Origin: Bacteroidota bacterium | GTDB lineage: Bacteria > Bacteroidota > Bacteroidia > Bacteroidales > Prolixibacteraceae | Direction of reading: 5' to 3' | DNA: 19,716 bases | NCBI GenBank assembly: GCA_023488865.1 | Contig: JAMDDG010000054.1 | Coordinates: forward strand, 1-19,716 | Shown here: positions 1 through 7,148 of the stretch, in pieces | Layout of the letters: the number at the start of each line of letters is the position of its first letter | How positions within the stretch are numbered: the stretch's first letter is position 1 | Position numbers and translations under genes: made by a program | Notes under the pieces: model-generated | What the model was told of the DNA's origin: nothing | What the model saw: the letters and a program-made list of their open reading frames with translations, nothing else | Database searches by the model: none

Positions 1-24
1 TATTGAAAAATAAAATAAAAGCAA

Positions 25-228
25 ATGAAACTAAAAATGTTCCTGATCCTGTTGACTGCTATCTGCCTGATAAAGCCGTCTTTTGCCCAGGAAACTAACA
101 AAAAAGCGCTTCCGGTCAATCAGTTTACCATCGAAAACTGCATCAATAAGTTACAAATAGATAGGGTGACCCAAACTTCGGTTGGTTACCAATATTGGTT
201 TATCCCTCAAAATCAACCTTATGATTGA
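25..228 (+). CDS. small secreted protein, possibly a truncated cupin N-terminus
   Basis: This short ORF of 67 codons has a convincing signal peptide: basic MKLK, a hydrophobic stretch to about residue 18, and an SFAQ cleavage region. About 45 mature residues follow. Its last 8 bases overlap the ATG of the pyrophosphatase gene (ATGATTGA at 221-228), so the two genes could be translationally coupled. The mature part contains VGYQYWF, which from memory resembles the region just before the barrel of small secreted Bacteroidota cupins. If so, the metal-binding histidines are missing and this would be a remnant. That assignment is a guess. The signal peptide and overlap are seen directly, but the function is unknown. 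It could also serve only as a leader ORF for the downstream gene. Confidence 0.5.
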   Translation: MKLKMFLILLTAICLIKPSFAQETNKKALPVNQFTIENCINKLQIDRVTQTSVGYQYWFIPQNQPYD

Positions 229-2416
229 TCCAATTTTCTGGGTGGTTCCAACCTCCTCCGTTATCGCGTTGCTCTTCGCTTATTATTTCTACCGAGACAT
301 GATAAGCTACAGTGAAGGCACTGATCTGATGAAAAAAATTGCCAGACACGTTCGCGTGGGCGCCATGGCCTACCTGCGGCAGCAGTACAAAATTGTAATA
401 TTGGTCTTTATTTTTTTAGCGCTCTTTTTTGCCTTTCTTGCCTATGGATTAAAGATTCAGAATCCATTCGTACCGTTTGCCTTCCTGACAGGAGGTTTTT
501 TCTCCGGTCTTGCAGGCTTCTTCGGGATGAAAACGGCAACCTATGCCTCCGCGCGGGCAGCTCATGCCGCCAACCAATCCCTGAACATGGGTTTGGTCGT
601 AGCCTTCAGAAGTGGGGCTGTGATGGGGTTGGTGGTCGTTGGATTAGCCTTGCTGGATATTTCTGTCTGGTTTTTCATCCTGAACTGGATCTACCCGGCA
701 TCCGCCACTCCCGACGGGTCCAATCTTAACATTATTACCACCACCACCCTTACTTTCGGCATGGGAGCCTCCACGCAGGCGCTGTTTGCCCGTGTCGGCG
801 GGGGCATCTTTACCAAAGCTGCTGATGTAGGCGCCGACCTGGTCGGTAAAATCGAAGCAGGTATCCCGGAAGACGATCCACGAAATCCTGCCACCATTGC
901 CGACAATGTTGGCGATAACGTAGGCGACGTAGCCGGGATGGGCGCCGACCTTTACGAATCCTATTGCGGGGCGGTACTTTCAACGGCAGCATTAGGCGCC
1001 GCAGGTTTTGCCGCGCTTGGGACAACCATGCAGTTCAAAGCAGTTATTGCGCCGATGCTGATTGCGGCTGTAGGAACGATCCTTTCCATTTTTGGTATTT
1101 TCCTGGTACGTACCAAAGAGGGCGCTTCCCAGAAACAACTGCTCAAAGCACTCGGAATTGGGGTAAACAGTGCTGCTTTTGGCATTGCCATTCTTTCCTG
1201 GGTGATTCTTTACTGGCTGAAACTGCCCAACTATACCGGTATCTGGATGGCCATGCTTTCAGGATTGTTGGCCGGCATCGGCATTGGACAGGTCACCGAA
1301 TATTATACCTCCTCATCTTATAGCCCAACCAGAAAGATAGCCGATGCATCGACCACCGGTCCGGCAACCGTGATCATCTCCGGTATCGGAACGGGTATGA
1401 TGTCTACGGCTTTCCCTGTTTTAATCGTAGGAGCCGCCATTATTCTCTCCTTTGGTTTTGCAGCCGGCTGGCACATGAAAGATTTCAGCATGGGCCTTTA
1501 CGGGATAGCCATATCGGCCGTAGGAATGCTTTCAACCCTTGGTATCACTTTAGCCACGGATGCGTATGGCCCCATTGCCGACAATGCAGGTGGAAACGCC
1601 GAAATGAGCAAGTTGGGCGATGAGGTGCGCAAACGTACCGATGCACTGGATACACTCGGAAATACCACTGCCGCAACCGGAAAAGGGTTTGCGATCGGTT
1701 CGGCGGCCCTGACTGCCTTAGCCCTCCTGGCCTCCTTTCTGGAAGAGGCCCGCATCGGGATGGTGCACTTTCATCCGGATAATCCGTTGACAGCCAAACT
1801 CAAAGCGGGTACGCTCATTGATGTGTTGGCCGCTTTTGATGTAACCTTCATGAACCCGTTGGTGCTGGTCGGCGCCTTTATCGGCGGTATGGCCGCTTTT
1901 CTTTTCTGTGGGATGACGATGAATGCAGTTGGCCGTGCAGCGCAAAAGATGGTGGATGAAGTTCGAAGGCAATTCAGGGAAATAGCCGGTATTATGGAAG
2001 GAACGGCCGAACCTGACTATGCCAGATGCGTAGAAATCTCAACCAAAGCCGCACAAAAAGAGATGCTGCTCCCTTCCCTGTTGGCCATCTTTATCCCGAT
2101 AGGGGTGGGTATTGTATTTGGTATCCCCGGCGTGATGGGACTCTTGTTAGGCAGTACCGTTACCGGTTTTATCCTGGCTGTCTTCATGGCCAATGCAGGC
2201 GGGGCCTGGGACAACGCTAAAAAATACATTGAAGAAGGCCACCACGGCGGGAAGAGAAGCGCCAGCCACAATGCGGCTATCGTTGGCGACACGGTAGGAG
2301 ATCCGTTCAAAGATACATCCGGTCCAAGCCTGAACATCCTGATCAAGTTGATGACCATGGTTTCCATCGTGATGGTAGGTGTTACATTATCCATGAACCT
2401 GCTGATCTACTTTTGA
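221..2416 (+). CDS. hppA: membrane-bound pyrophosphatase, K+-dependent, predicted Na+-pumping
   Basis: This integral membrane enzyme hydrolyses cytoplasmic pyrophosphate to pump Na+ and/or H+ outwards. The 731-residue product is rich in membrane helices and of usual family length. The PPi/Mg site is intact: DVGADLVGK (202-210), EDDPRNPATIADN, then NVGDNVGDVAG (229-239), and C-terminally DNAKKYIE and GDTVGDPFKDTSGPS. GNTTAATGKG (480-489) has Ala where K+-independent enzymes have Lys, so K+ dependence is predicted. Glu246 in GADLYESY sits at the position used by Na+-pumping enzymes, not one helical turn later as in plant-type H+ pumps. Some Bacteroidota enzymes pump both ions. The reading frame is open back to a TTG at 182, but the ATG at 221 gives the normal N-terminus (MIDPIFW) and overlaps the upstream mini-ORF. 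A terminator follows. Confidence 0.96.
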   Translation: MIDPIFWVVPTSSVIALLFAYYFYRDMISYSEGTDLMKKIARHVRVGAMAYLRQQYKIVILVFIFLALFFAFLAYGLKIQNPFVPFAFLTGGFFSGLAGFFGMKTATYASARAAHAANQSLNMGLVVAFRSGAVMGLVVVGLALLDISVWFFILNWIYPASATPDGSNLNIITTTTLTFGMGASTQALFARVGGGIFTKAADVGADLVGKIEAGIPEDDPRNPATIADNVGDNVGDVAGMGADLYESYCGAVLSTAALGAAGFAALGTTMQFKAVIAPMLIAAVGTILSIFGIFLVRTKEGASQKQLLKALGIGVNSAAFGIAILSWVILYWLKLPNYTGIWMAMLSGLLAGIGIGQVTEYYTSSSYSPTRKIADASTTGPATVIISGIGTGMMSTAFPVLIVGAAIILSFGFAAGWHMKDFSMGLYGIAISAVGMLSTLGITLATDAYGPIADNAGGNAEMSKLGDEVRKRTDALDTLGNTTAATGKGFAIGSAALTALALLASFLEEARIGMVHFHPDNPLTAKLKAGTLIDVLAAFDVTFMNPLVLVGAFIGGMAAFLFCGMTMNAVGRAAQKMVDEVRRQFREIAGIMEGTAEPDYARCVEISTKAAQKEMLLPSLLAIFIPIGVGIVFGIPGVMGLLLGSTVTGFILAVFMANAGGAWDNAKKYIEEGHHGGKRSASHNAAIVGDTVGDPFKDTSGPSLNILIKLMTMVSIVMVGVTLSMNLLIYF

Positions 2417-2477
2417 TTAAAAGGGCAAAATTACAGCAGGATTTTATTAACAAAAATCTGCAGCTTACCGTATAAGA

Positions 2478-2507
2478 AAATACCGCACGTTAGCGGTATT
2501 TCTTCTT
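2478..2507 (+). terminator. Rho-independent terminator after hppA
   Basis: A perfect 9-bp stem (AAATACCGC at 2478-2486, GCGGTATTT at 2493-2501) encloses a 6-nt loop and is followed by a pyrimidine-rich CTTCTT tract. It lies about 60 bases after the pyrophosphatase stop and separates it from the DHOD-like gene. Confidence 0.75.
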
Positions 2508-2555
2508 AAATAAACCGTCGTAAAACATAAATAACTATATTAAAAACTGAAAGCT

Positions 2556-3569
2556 ATGGCAGATCTTAGGACTACATTTATGGGGGTTGAGTTAAAAAAT
2601 CCCATTATTCTGGGGGCCTCAAGCCTGGTGGATGATCTCAACGCGATCAAAAAAATCGAACGGGCCGGAATTGCAGCCATCGTCTATCGCTCTCTTTTCG
2701 AAGAACAGATCAACCTGGAAAAGATCCAACTTGGTGAGATGTTAGGCGAATACAACGACAGAAATGCCGAGATGGGAAATATCTTTCCGGAGATCAACCA
2801 CTGCGGGGCCGGCGAGCATATCTATAACCTGGAAAAATTGGTCAAAAGTGTCAATATTCCTGTTTTTGCCAGCCTGAACGCCCTAACCGACCAAACCTGG
2901 GAAGATTATGCAGTCCAGCTGGAACATACCGGCATAGCCGGACTTGAACTCAATTTCTATGACGTACCGACAGATGCTGAGAATGACAGCACAAAAATAG
3001 AAGCCAACCAGATCCGGATTTTGAAGAAATTGAAAAAGCTGGTGAAGGTTCCGATCAGTGTCAAGCTCTCGCCATTTTATACCAACCCGCTCCATTTTAT
3101 CGCCCAGGCCGACAAGGGCGGTGCAAAAGGCATAGTCATCTTTAACCGCTTTTTCCAACCTGAGATCAACATCGAGGAGGAAGAATTCTTTTTCCCATTT
3201 GACCTGACGCACGATAAAGATTACCAGATAACCCTGCGGTTTGCCGGTTTGCTTTACGGCAATATCACGGGCGATATCTGTGCAAGCAGGGGCATCTCTG
3301 ACGGCAAAGATGTGATCAAAATGCTGTTGGCCGGCGCCAATGCGGTCCAGGTTGTCAGCGCAGTCTACAAAAACAAGGCAACGCATATTACCGCCATGAT
3401 CGAAACCCTCGAAGGATGGATGGATGCCAAAGGGTACAAAACCATTGATGGGTTCAAAGGAAAACTCTCCATGAAAATGATCAAAGATCCCTATGCTTAC
3501 CGAAGGGCGCAATACGTGGACATATTAATGAAACCGACCGGGATATTTAAAAAATACCCAATGGTCTGA
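2556..3569 (+). CDS. dihydroorotate dehydrogenase-like flavoprotein
   Basis: The 337-residue product has the FMN-binding TIM-barrel fold of class 1 dihydroorotate dehydrogenases: an N-terminal NPIILGASS segment (15-23), the central SVKLSPFYTN strand (168-177, Lys170), and the C-terminal phosphate-binding GANAVQVVSAVYKN. The strand that normally carries N-x-S-C-P-N, with the catalytic Cys, here reads NFYDVP (133-138). The proton-abstracting Cys or Ser is therefore absent, and classical dihydroorotate oxidation is doubtful. Such proteins are annotated DHOD-like, and their substrate is unknown to me. The ATG at 2556 gives a natural N-terminus, MADLRTTFMG. The gene stands alone between two terminators, with no pyrimidine genes nearby. 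Family assignment is secure; true PyrD activity is not. Confidence 0.88.
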   Translation: MADLRTTFMGVELKNPIILGASSLVDDLNAIKKIERAGIAAIVYRSLFEEQINLEKIQLGEMLGEYNDRNAEMGNIFPEINHCGAGEHIYNLEKLVKSVNIPVFASLNALTDQTWEDYAVQLEHTGIAGLELNFYDVPTDAENDSTKIEANQIRILKKLKKLVKVPISVKLSPFYTNPLHFIAQADKGGAKGIVIFNRFFQPEINIEEEEFFFPFDLTHDKDYQITLRFAGLLYGNITGDICASRGISDGKDVIKMLLAGANAVQVVSAVYKNKATHITAMIETLEGWMDAKGYKTIDGFKGKLSMKMIKDPYAYRRAQYVDILMKPTGIFKKYPMV

Positions 3570-3617
3570 TCATAAAAAAAATCGGTTTCACCGGTTTTTT
3601 TTATGATCATTTTTTTT
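3567..3617 (+). terminator. long terminator hairpin containing the DHOD-like stop codon
   Basis: A 20-bp stem (3567-3586 with 3590-3609) has one U-G wobble pair and a 3-nt TTC loop, and is followed by a run of T (3610-3617). The 5' arm begins with the TGA stop codon itself. The A-run/T-run arms and near symmetry make it a strong intrinsic terminator that could act on both strands. Confidence 0.88.
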
Positions 3618-3652
3618 GTGAATGGATTTCAAGCGAAAACGATAAAGATTGT

Positions 3653-3660
3653 TACTTTTG
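3653..3660 (+). promoter_or_regulatory. candidate Bacteroidota -7 box upstream of exbB
   Basis: TACTTTTG matches the Bacteroidota housekeeping consensus TAnnTTTG exactly. It lies between the strong terminator and exbB, 74 bases before the ATG. No convincing -33 TTTG was found at the expected distance, only a weak GATTTC near 3625-3630. It would drive the exbB-to-TPR operon. Confidence 0.45.
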
Positions 3661-3734
3661 AAGTTTGGGCATGGTAAACCATAGAAAGAACTTAATCAAA
3701 ATAGATTCACAACAAATAGTTATTCATAATTCTC

Positions 3735-4538
3735 ATGAGAACACAAACAGGATTTGAAAAATTTCAAAATTTATTCGCTTCATTGGTCATCCCAATAGCC
3801 TTTGTTATCTCGGTGCTTGTCTTCTTTAACGTTATGGGGGCGCCTTCCAATTTTCAGGGAAACGACTCAGACAACTCCCCGCTTCAGGGTAATTTTCTGG
3901 GTATAATATACAAGGGCGGATACATTGTCCCAATTCTTATGACACTGCTTCTGACCGTATTAACCTATTCAATTGAGCGTTATTATACCATCAAAAAAGC
4001 CCATGGCAATGTCCCTCCCGTCAAATTTGTTGCCAAACTGAAAGAATATCTGGCAGCCGACGATATTCAGGGTGCCAGAGCCGAATGCGACCGTGTTCAG
4101 GGTTCTGTTGCCAGCGTTGCCAAAATCACACTGGACAAATATGAACAGTTGGAAAAAGAGACCATCATGACGAAAGATCAAAAGGTCATTGATTTACAGA
4201 AAAAAGTAGAAGAAGCAACTTCGCTTGAACTTCCGGGTCTTGAGGAAAACCTGCCGGTTTTGGCAACGATCTCTTCTTTGGCTACTTTGATGGGCCTTTT
4301 GGGAACCGTATTGGGAATGATCCGTTCCTTCGCTGCCATGGCCAACGCCGGGGCGCCGGACTCGGTTGCATTAGCCAACGGAATTTCCGAAGCATTGGTC
4401 AACACCGCTTTCGGTATCGGTTCCGCAGCCCTGGCAGTTGTATCCTACAGTTATTTCTCTACCAGGATCGACAAGCTGACTTATGCCATCGATGAGGCTG
4501 GTTACAGTATTGCCCAAACATTCGCTGCAAAGCATTAA
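3735..4538 (+). CDS. exbB: ExbB/TolQ/MotA-family proton channel subunit
   Basis: This inner-membrane stator subunit couples the proton motive force to TonB. The 267-residue protein shows membrane segments at about 14-36 and 62-82, a cytoplasmic charged region (about 85-170), then the paired helices of the MotA/TolQ/ExbB domain: LATLMGLLGTVLGMIRSF within about 173-196, and the helix at about 221-243 (NTAFGIGSAALAVVSYSYF). The extra N-terminal helix and the DNSPLQG loop suit Bacteroidota ExbB. The start ATG at 3735 follows TTCTC and has no strong ribosome binding site. It is the first gene of an operon running to the TPR gene at 10054, but 406 bases of repeat-rich DNA separate it from exbD. Confidence 0.95.
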   Translation: MRTQTGFEKFQNLFASLVIPIAFVISVLVFFNVMGAPSNFQGNDSDNSPLQGNFLGIIYKGGYIVPILMTLLLTVLTYSIERYYTIKKAHGNVPPVKFVAKLKEYLAADDIQGARAECDRVQGSVASVAKITLDKYEQLEKETIMTKDQKVIDLQKKVEEATSLELPGLEENLPVLATISSLATLMGLLGTVLGMIRSFAAMANAGAPDSVALANGISEALVNTAFGIGSAALAVVSYSYFSTRIDKLTYAIDEAGYSIAQTFAAKH

Positions 4539-4561
4539 AAAATGGACAATCAATATCGTTT

Positions 4562-4680
4562 GGTTAACAAAATTCTTTGTGTTTCCTTCGTGCTATTCTT
4601 CGTGACTTTTGTGGTTAAGTCTTTAAACTGCACCACAAAGGACCAAAGGTTTTCACGAAGGACGCCAGGGAATTCTTAAC
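4562..4680. repeat. long imperfect palindromic intergenic repeat
   Basis: This is an imperfect fold-back repeat between exbB and exbD. Complementary blocks are GGTTAACAAAATTC (4562-4575) with GAATTCTTAAC (4670-4680), TCCTTCGTG (4584-4592) with CACGAAGGA (4654-4662, perfect), and TTTGTGGT (4608-4615) with ACCACAAA (4632-4639, perfect). The flanks (about 4545-4561 and 4681-4705) may extend it weakly. There is no coding potential. It looks like a REP- or BIME-like dispersed repeat. In mRNA it would form a large hairpin that could attenuate or stabilise the transcript between the two genes. Confidence 0.7.
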
Positions 4681-4697
4681 TAAAACGACATCGAATA

Positions 4698-4928
4698 GAC
4701 AATTACTTATTAGAAACTGTTTAAATTTAATTTTTTAAATCCCGGAAGGGATTATATGTGGGTAGAGAATAGTGTATATAAAAGCATGTTGTCCCGTCCG
4801 GGACAATATTGAGTCATTTAAATCATCCTTTCTACCCACATTTTGTGCCTATGGCACATTCTTTATCCTCAGAATTTGGAGTGAATAAAATACAACACCA
4901 AATTTAAACAGTCTCTCAGTTAATTGTC
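4698..4928. mobile_element. MITE-like element with terminal inverted repeats and internal hairpins
   Basis: The 17-bp ends at 4712-4728 and 4900-4916 are inverted copies matching at 16 of 17 positions. Outside them a further inverted 8-mer (GACAATTA 4698-4705, TAATTGTC 4921-4928) matches perfectly. Inside, a 10-bp perfect pair (TGTGGGTAGA 4757-4766, TCTACCCACA 4831-4840) encloses a hairpin with stem 4789-4795/4800-4806. Two more hairpins lie beside it: 4738-4743/4748-4753 (GGAA loop) and 4844-4849/4853-4858 (TAT loop). It has no ORF, so it would be non-autonomous. No clear target-site duplication was found. The right end lies 16 to 28 bases before the exbD ATG. Confidence 0.65.
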
Positions 4929-4944
4929 AAAACATAACATATTT

Positions 4945-5562
4945 ATGCCGAAAGTTAAAATACCCCGAAAGAGTACAGCCATTGACATGACGGCGATGTG
5001 CGACGTCGCGTTTTTGTTGTTGACTTTCTTTATGTTAACATCAAATTTTACCAAAAAGGAAGCCGCTTTTGTCAATACACCTGCTTCCATCTCTGAAATT
5101 AAAATTCCGGAGCGAAACATTATGTTGATTTTAGTCGATGCAAAGGGCAAAGTTTTTTTTGGTATTGATGGACAGGATAACCGGATGGCCCTGCTGGAAA
5201 AAATGGGAACAACCTACAATATTACTTTCAGCCAAAATGAGTTGAAAGAGTTCAGTTTGATCAACAGCTTCGGGGTACCGATGAACCGGATGAAAGCTTT
5301 CCTCTCCCTGAAACCGGAAGATCGCGACAATCCTGCAAATGCACTTGGAATACCCTGTGATTCAATCGATAATCAGTTCAAAAATTGGGTTAGTTCTGCC
5401 CGAAGCATCAGTTCTGAATACCGTATAGCGATCAAAGCAGATCAGTCGACCGCTTATCCGGTAATTAAGAAACTGATGGGTACTTTGCAGGATTTGAAAG
5501 AAAACAGGTATAACCTGATTACGAGTCTCGAAACAGCTGCTGACCTGGAAAACAAACAATAA
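4945..5562 (+). CDS. exbD: ExbD/TolR-family biopolymer transport protein (first copy)
   Basis: This is a 205-residue inner-membrane protein with one N-terminal membrane helix and a periplasmic domain. MPKVKIPRKSTAIDMTAMCD leads into the helix, and Asp20 is the conserved proton-carrying residue of ExbD/TolR. The frame is open to a TTG at 4924, but that start adds 7 residues lying in the repeat element. The ATG at 4945 gives the typical Bacteroidota ExbD N-terminus and was chosen. The periplasmic part (about 35-205) is longer than in enterobacterial ExbD (about 140 residues in total), as is common in this phylum. The second exbD starts 6 bases after the stop, so the two are surely co-transcribed. 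Confidence 0.94.
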   Translation: MPKVKIPRKSTAIDMTAMCDVAFLLLTFFMLTSNFTKKEAAFVNTPASISEIKIPERNIMLILVDAKGKVFFGIDGQDNRMALLEKMGTTYNITFSQNELKEFSLINSFGVPMNRMKAFLSLKPEDRDNPANALGIPCDSIDNQFKNWVSSARSISSEYRIAIKADQSTAYPVIKKLMGTLQDLKENRYNLITSLETAADLENKQ

Positions 5563-5568
5563 AAATTC

Positions 5569-6216
5569 ATGGCAGAATTAGCTCAAAACAACAGCAGGAA
5601 AGGCAAAAAGAAAAGCCGGAGAAAGAAGTTGTCAACCCGGATTGACTTAACCCCCATGGTCGACCTGGGCTTTTTGCTCATCACCTTTTTCATGCTTGCA
5701 ACTACCCTGAATAAGCCTCAAACCATGGAGATTGCCTTGCCTTCCAAGGAAAAAATCCCGGAAACGGAGCAAACAACGATCAAGGCCTCCAGGGCAGTAA
5801 CCATATTGTTGGGAAAAGAGAACAAAGTCTACTATTATGAAGGGACGCGTGAAAATGAGGTCGATCCGGTTTTGCACAAGACTGACTTCTCCCCTACCGG
5901 ATTACGCAAATACCTGATGAAGCGGAATTATGACGTTATGGTGAAAATCAGGGATTTGAAAGCACGGAAAGAGGCTAAGAAGTTAACGGAAGAGGAATTT
6001 GAAAATCAAAAGACCGGGATTAAAAAAGAAAAAAGCGCCCCAATCATCTCGATCAAAGCAACAGATGACGCTGTTTACCGAAACCTGATCGATGTACTTG
6101 ATGAGATGGCGATCTGTAACATAGATCGTTACGCGATCGTTGACATTTCCCCCTTTGACCTGGATTTGATTGCGAAACTGAACGCTGAAACCAAGAAGAC
6201 CAATGGCATCCAATAA
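5569..6216 (+). CDS. exbD: ExbD/TolR-family biopolymer transport protein (second copy)
   Basis: The product is 215 residues: a very basic cytoplasmic N-terminus (KGKKKSRRKK, 11-20), then IDLTPMVDLGFLLITFFML, in which Asp32 is the conserved channel residue, then a periplasmic domain. It differs strongly from the preceding ExbD outside the helix, so the pair is probably a specialised heteromer and not a recent duplication. The 3' end overlaps the tonB start by 14 bases (6203-6216), pointing to coupled translation. Two exbD genes between exbB and tonB is a recurring Bacteroidota arrangement. Confidence 0.94.
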   Translation: MAELAQNNSRKGKKKSRRKKLSTRIDLTPMVDLGFLLITFFMLATTLNKPQTMEIALPSKEKIPETEQTTIKASRAVTILLGKENKVYYYEGTRENEVDPVLHKTDFSPTGLRKYLMKRNYDVMVKIRDLKARKEAKKLTEEEFENQKTGIKKEKSAPIISIKATDDAVYRNLIDVLDEMAICNIDRYAIVDISPFDLDLIAKLNAETKKTNGIQ

Positions 6217-7006
6217 TGAACTATTTTCACGCGAATGGTGCGAACTTGTTTTTGATCCAAAATATCGCGGATACGGCGGTTATGAGTTAAGGACCAATTC
6301 GTCCCGAAGGCATTTCAAAGCCCTGCTCATCGCCAGTGTACTATTTATCCTGATTGTTACCGCACCCTTTTTGATTAAACGGATCTTTCCCAAAAAAGTG
6401 GAAAAAGATACAACCGTCAGGATATTATCTGAGATCAATTTAGAGAAACCTAAGGAAGAAAACATTTTGAAAGAGTTGCCACCACCGCCGGTTTTGCTAC
6501 GAAATTCCATCAAATTCGTTCCTCCGGTCATTAAACCAGACGAGCAGGTCGCTGATGATCAAATGCTTACACAGAAAGAGATTGTCGAAGAGAAAGCTGC
6601 CATCAGCAACGTAACGTTTGACAAAGGGAGCGATGACATCTCCGCCCCCGTGGCCAACAACGAAAATCAAAAGATCACGGAAGAAACGGAGTCCCCATTG
6701 GTTGTGGCAGAACAGATGCCTCAGTTTCCGGGTGGGGATGCTGAGATGCTGAGATTTATCAAAACGAACCTTCGCTATCCTGTTTCAGCCCAGGAGAACG
6801 GCATCCAGGGTACGGTGATCCTTAACTTTGTGGTCAACCGCGAAGGAAAAATCACCAACATCAAAGTCGTCCGCGGAATCGGATTCGGTTGCGATGAAGA
6901 ATCTGTCAGGGTCATAGGAAAAATGCCCGACTGGAGTCCGGGAAAACAAAGAGGCCAGGCCGTATCGGTCAGCTTTACAATGCCTATCCGCTTTGTTTTG
7001 AATTAA
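6203..7006 (+). CDS. tonB: TonB-family energy transducer
   Basis: TonB links the ExbB/ExbD stator to outer-membrane TonB-dependent transporters. The 267-residue protein has a cytoplasmic N-terminal extension of about 38 residues, a single membrane helix (about 40-58), a charged periplasmic linker with a short proline block (ELPPPPVLL near 90-98), and a C-terminal TonB domain from about 170. The domain includes MPQFPGGDAEM, the YP motif in LRYPVSAQENGIQGTV, and a terminal PIRFVLN. The long cytoplasmic tail differs from E. coli TonB. The start ATG at 6203 lies inside the end of exbD. An out-of-frame ATG at 6216 can be ignored. Downstream is repeat DNA, then the PstS-like gene. Confidence 0.94.
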   Translation: MASNNELFSREWCELVFDPKYRGYGGYELRTNSSRRHFKALLIASVLFILIVTAPFLIKRIFPKKVEKDTTVRILSEINLEKPKEENILKELPPPPVLLRNSIKFVPPVIKPDEQVADDQMLTQKEIVEEKAAISNVTFDKGSDDISAPVANNENQKITEETESPLVVAEQMPQFPGGDAEMLRFIKTNLRYPVSAQENGIQGTVILNFVVNREGKITNIKVVRGIGFGCDEESVRVIGKMPDWSPGKQRGQAVSVSFTMPIRFVLN

Positions 7007-7018
7007 AAAATTGTCTTA

Positions 7019-7148
7019 CAATGACGGTTCATTTTTTTTGGCGGTGAGGGTGGAGAGAAGGAGCCGGATCATCATTTTTTGGTACAAGCAGAATTGTAGC
7101 CCGGCTCCTTCTCTCCACCCTCACATTATCAGCAATATACCGTCATTG
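7019..7148. repeat. large nested inverted repeat (perfect 24-bp arms)
   Basis: The arms 7044-7067 and 7101-7124 are perfect 24-bp inverted copies (GTGAGGGTGGAGAGAAGGAG... and its complement) around a 33-nt spacer. An outer perfect 10-bp pair, CAATGACGGT (7019-7028) with ACCGTCATTG (7139-7148), encloses them. The purine-rich arm makes an extremely stable hairpin right after the tonB stop. There is no T-run just after the stem, so it is not a textbook terminator. It may limit read-through or protect the tonB mRNA 3' end. The short ORF readable across it (7011-7199) is not considered a gene. Confidence 0.85.

Noticed and set aside
182..220. TTG-initiated extension of the pyrophosphatase
   Set aside because: The extra 13 residues are non-hydrophobic and lie entirely inside the upstream mini-ORF. 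The ATG at 221 gives the normal N-terminus.
2883..3512. 209-codon minus-strand ORF inside the DHOD-like gene
   Set aside because: It is fully antisense to a gene with clear family motifs. Its length follows from codon composition and it has no recognisable domain.
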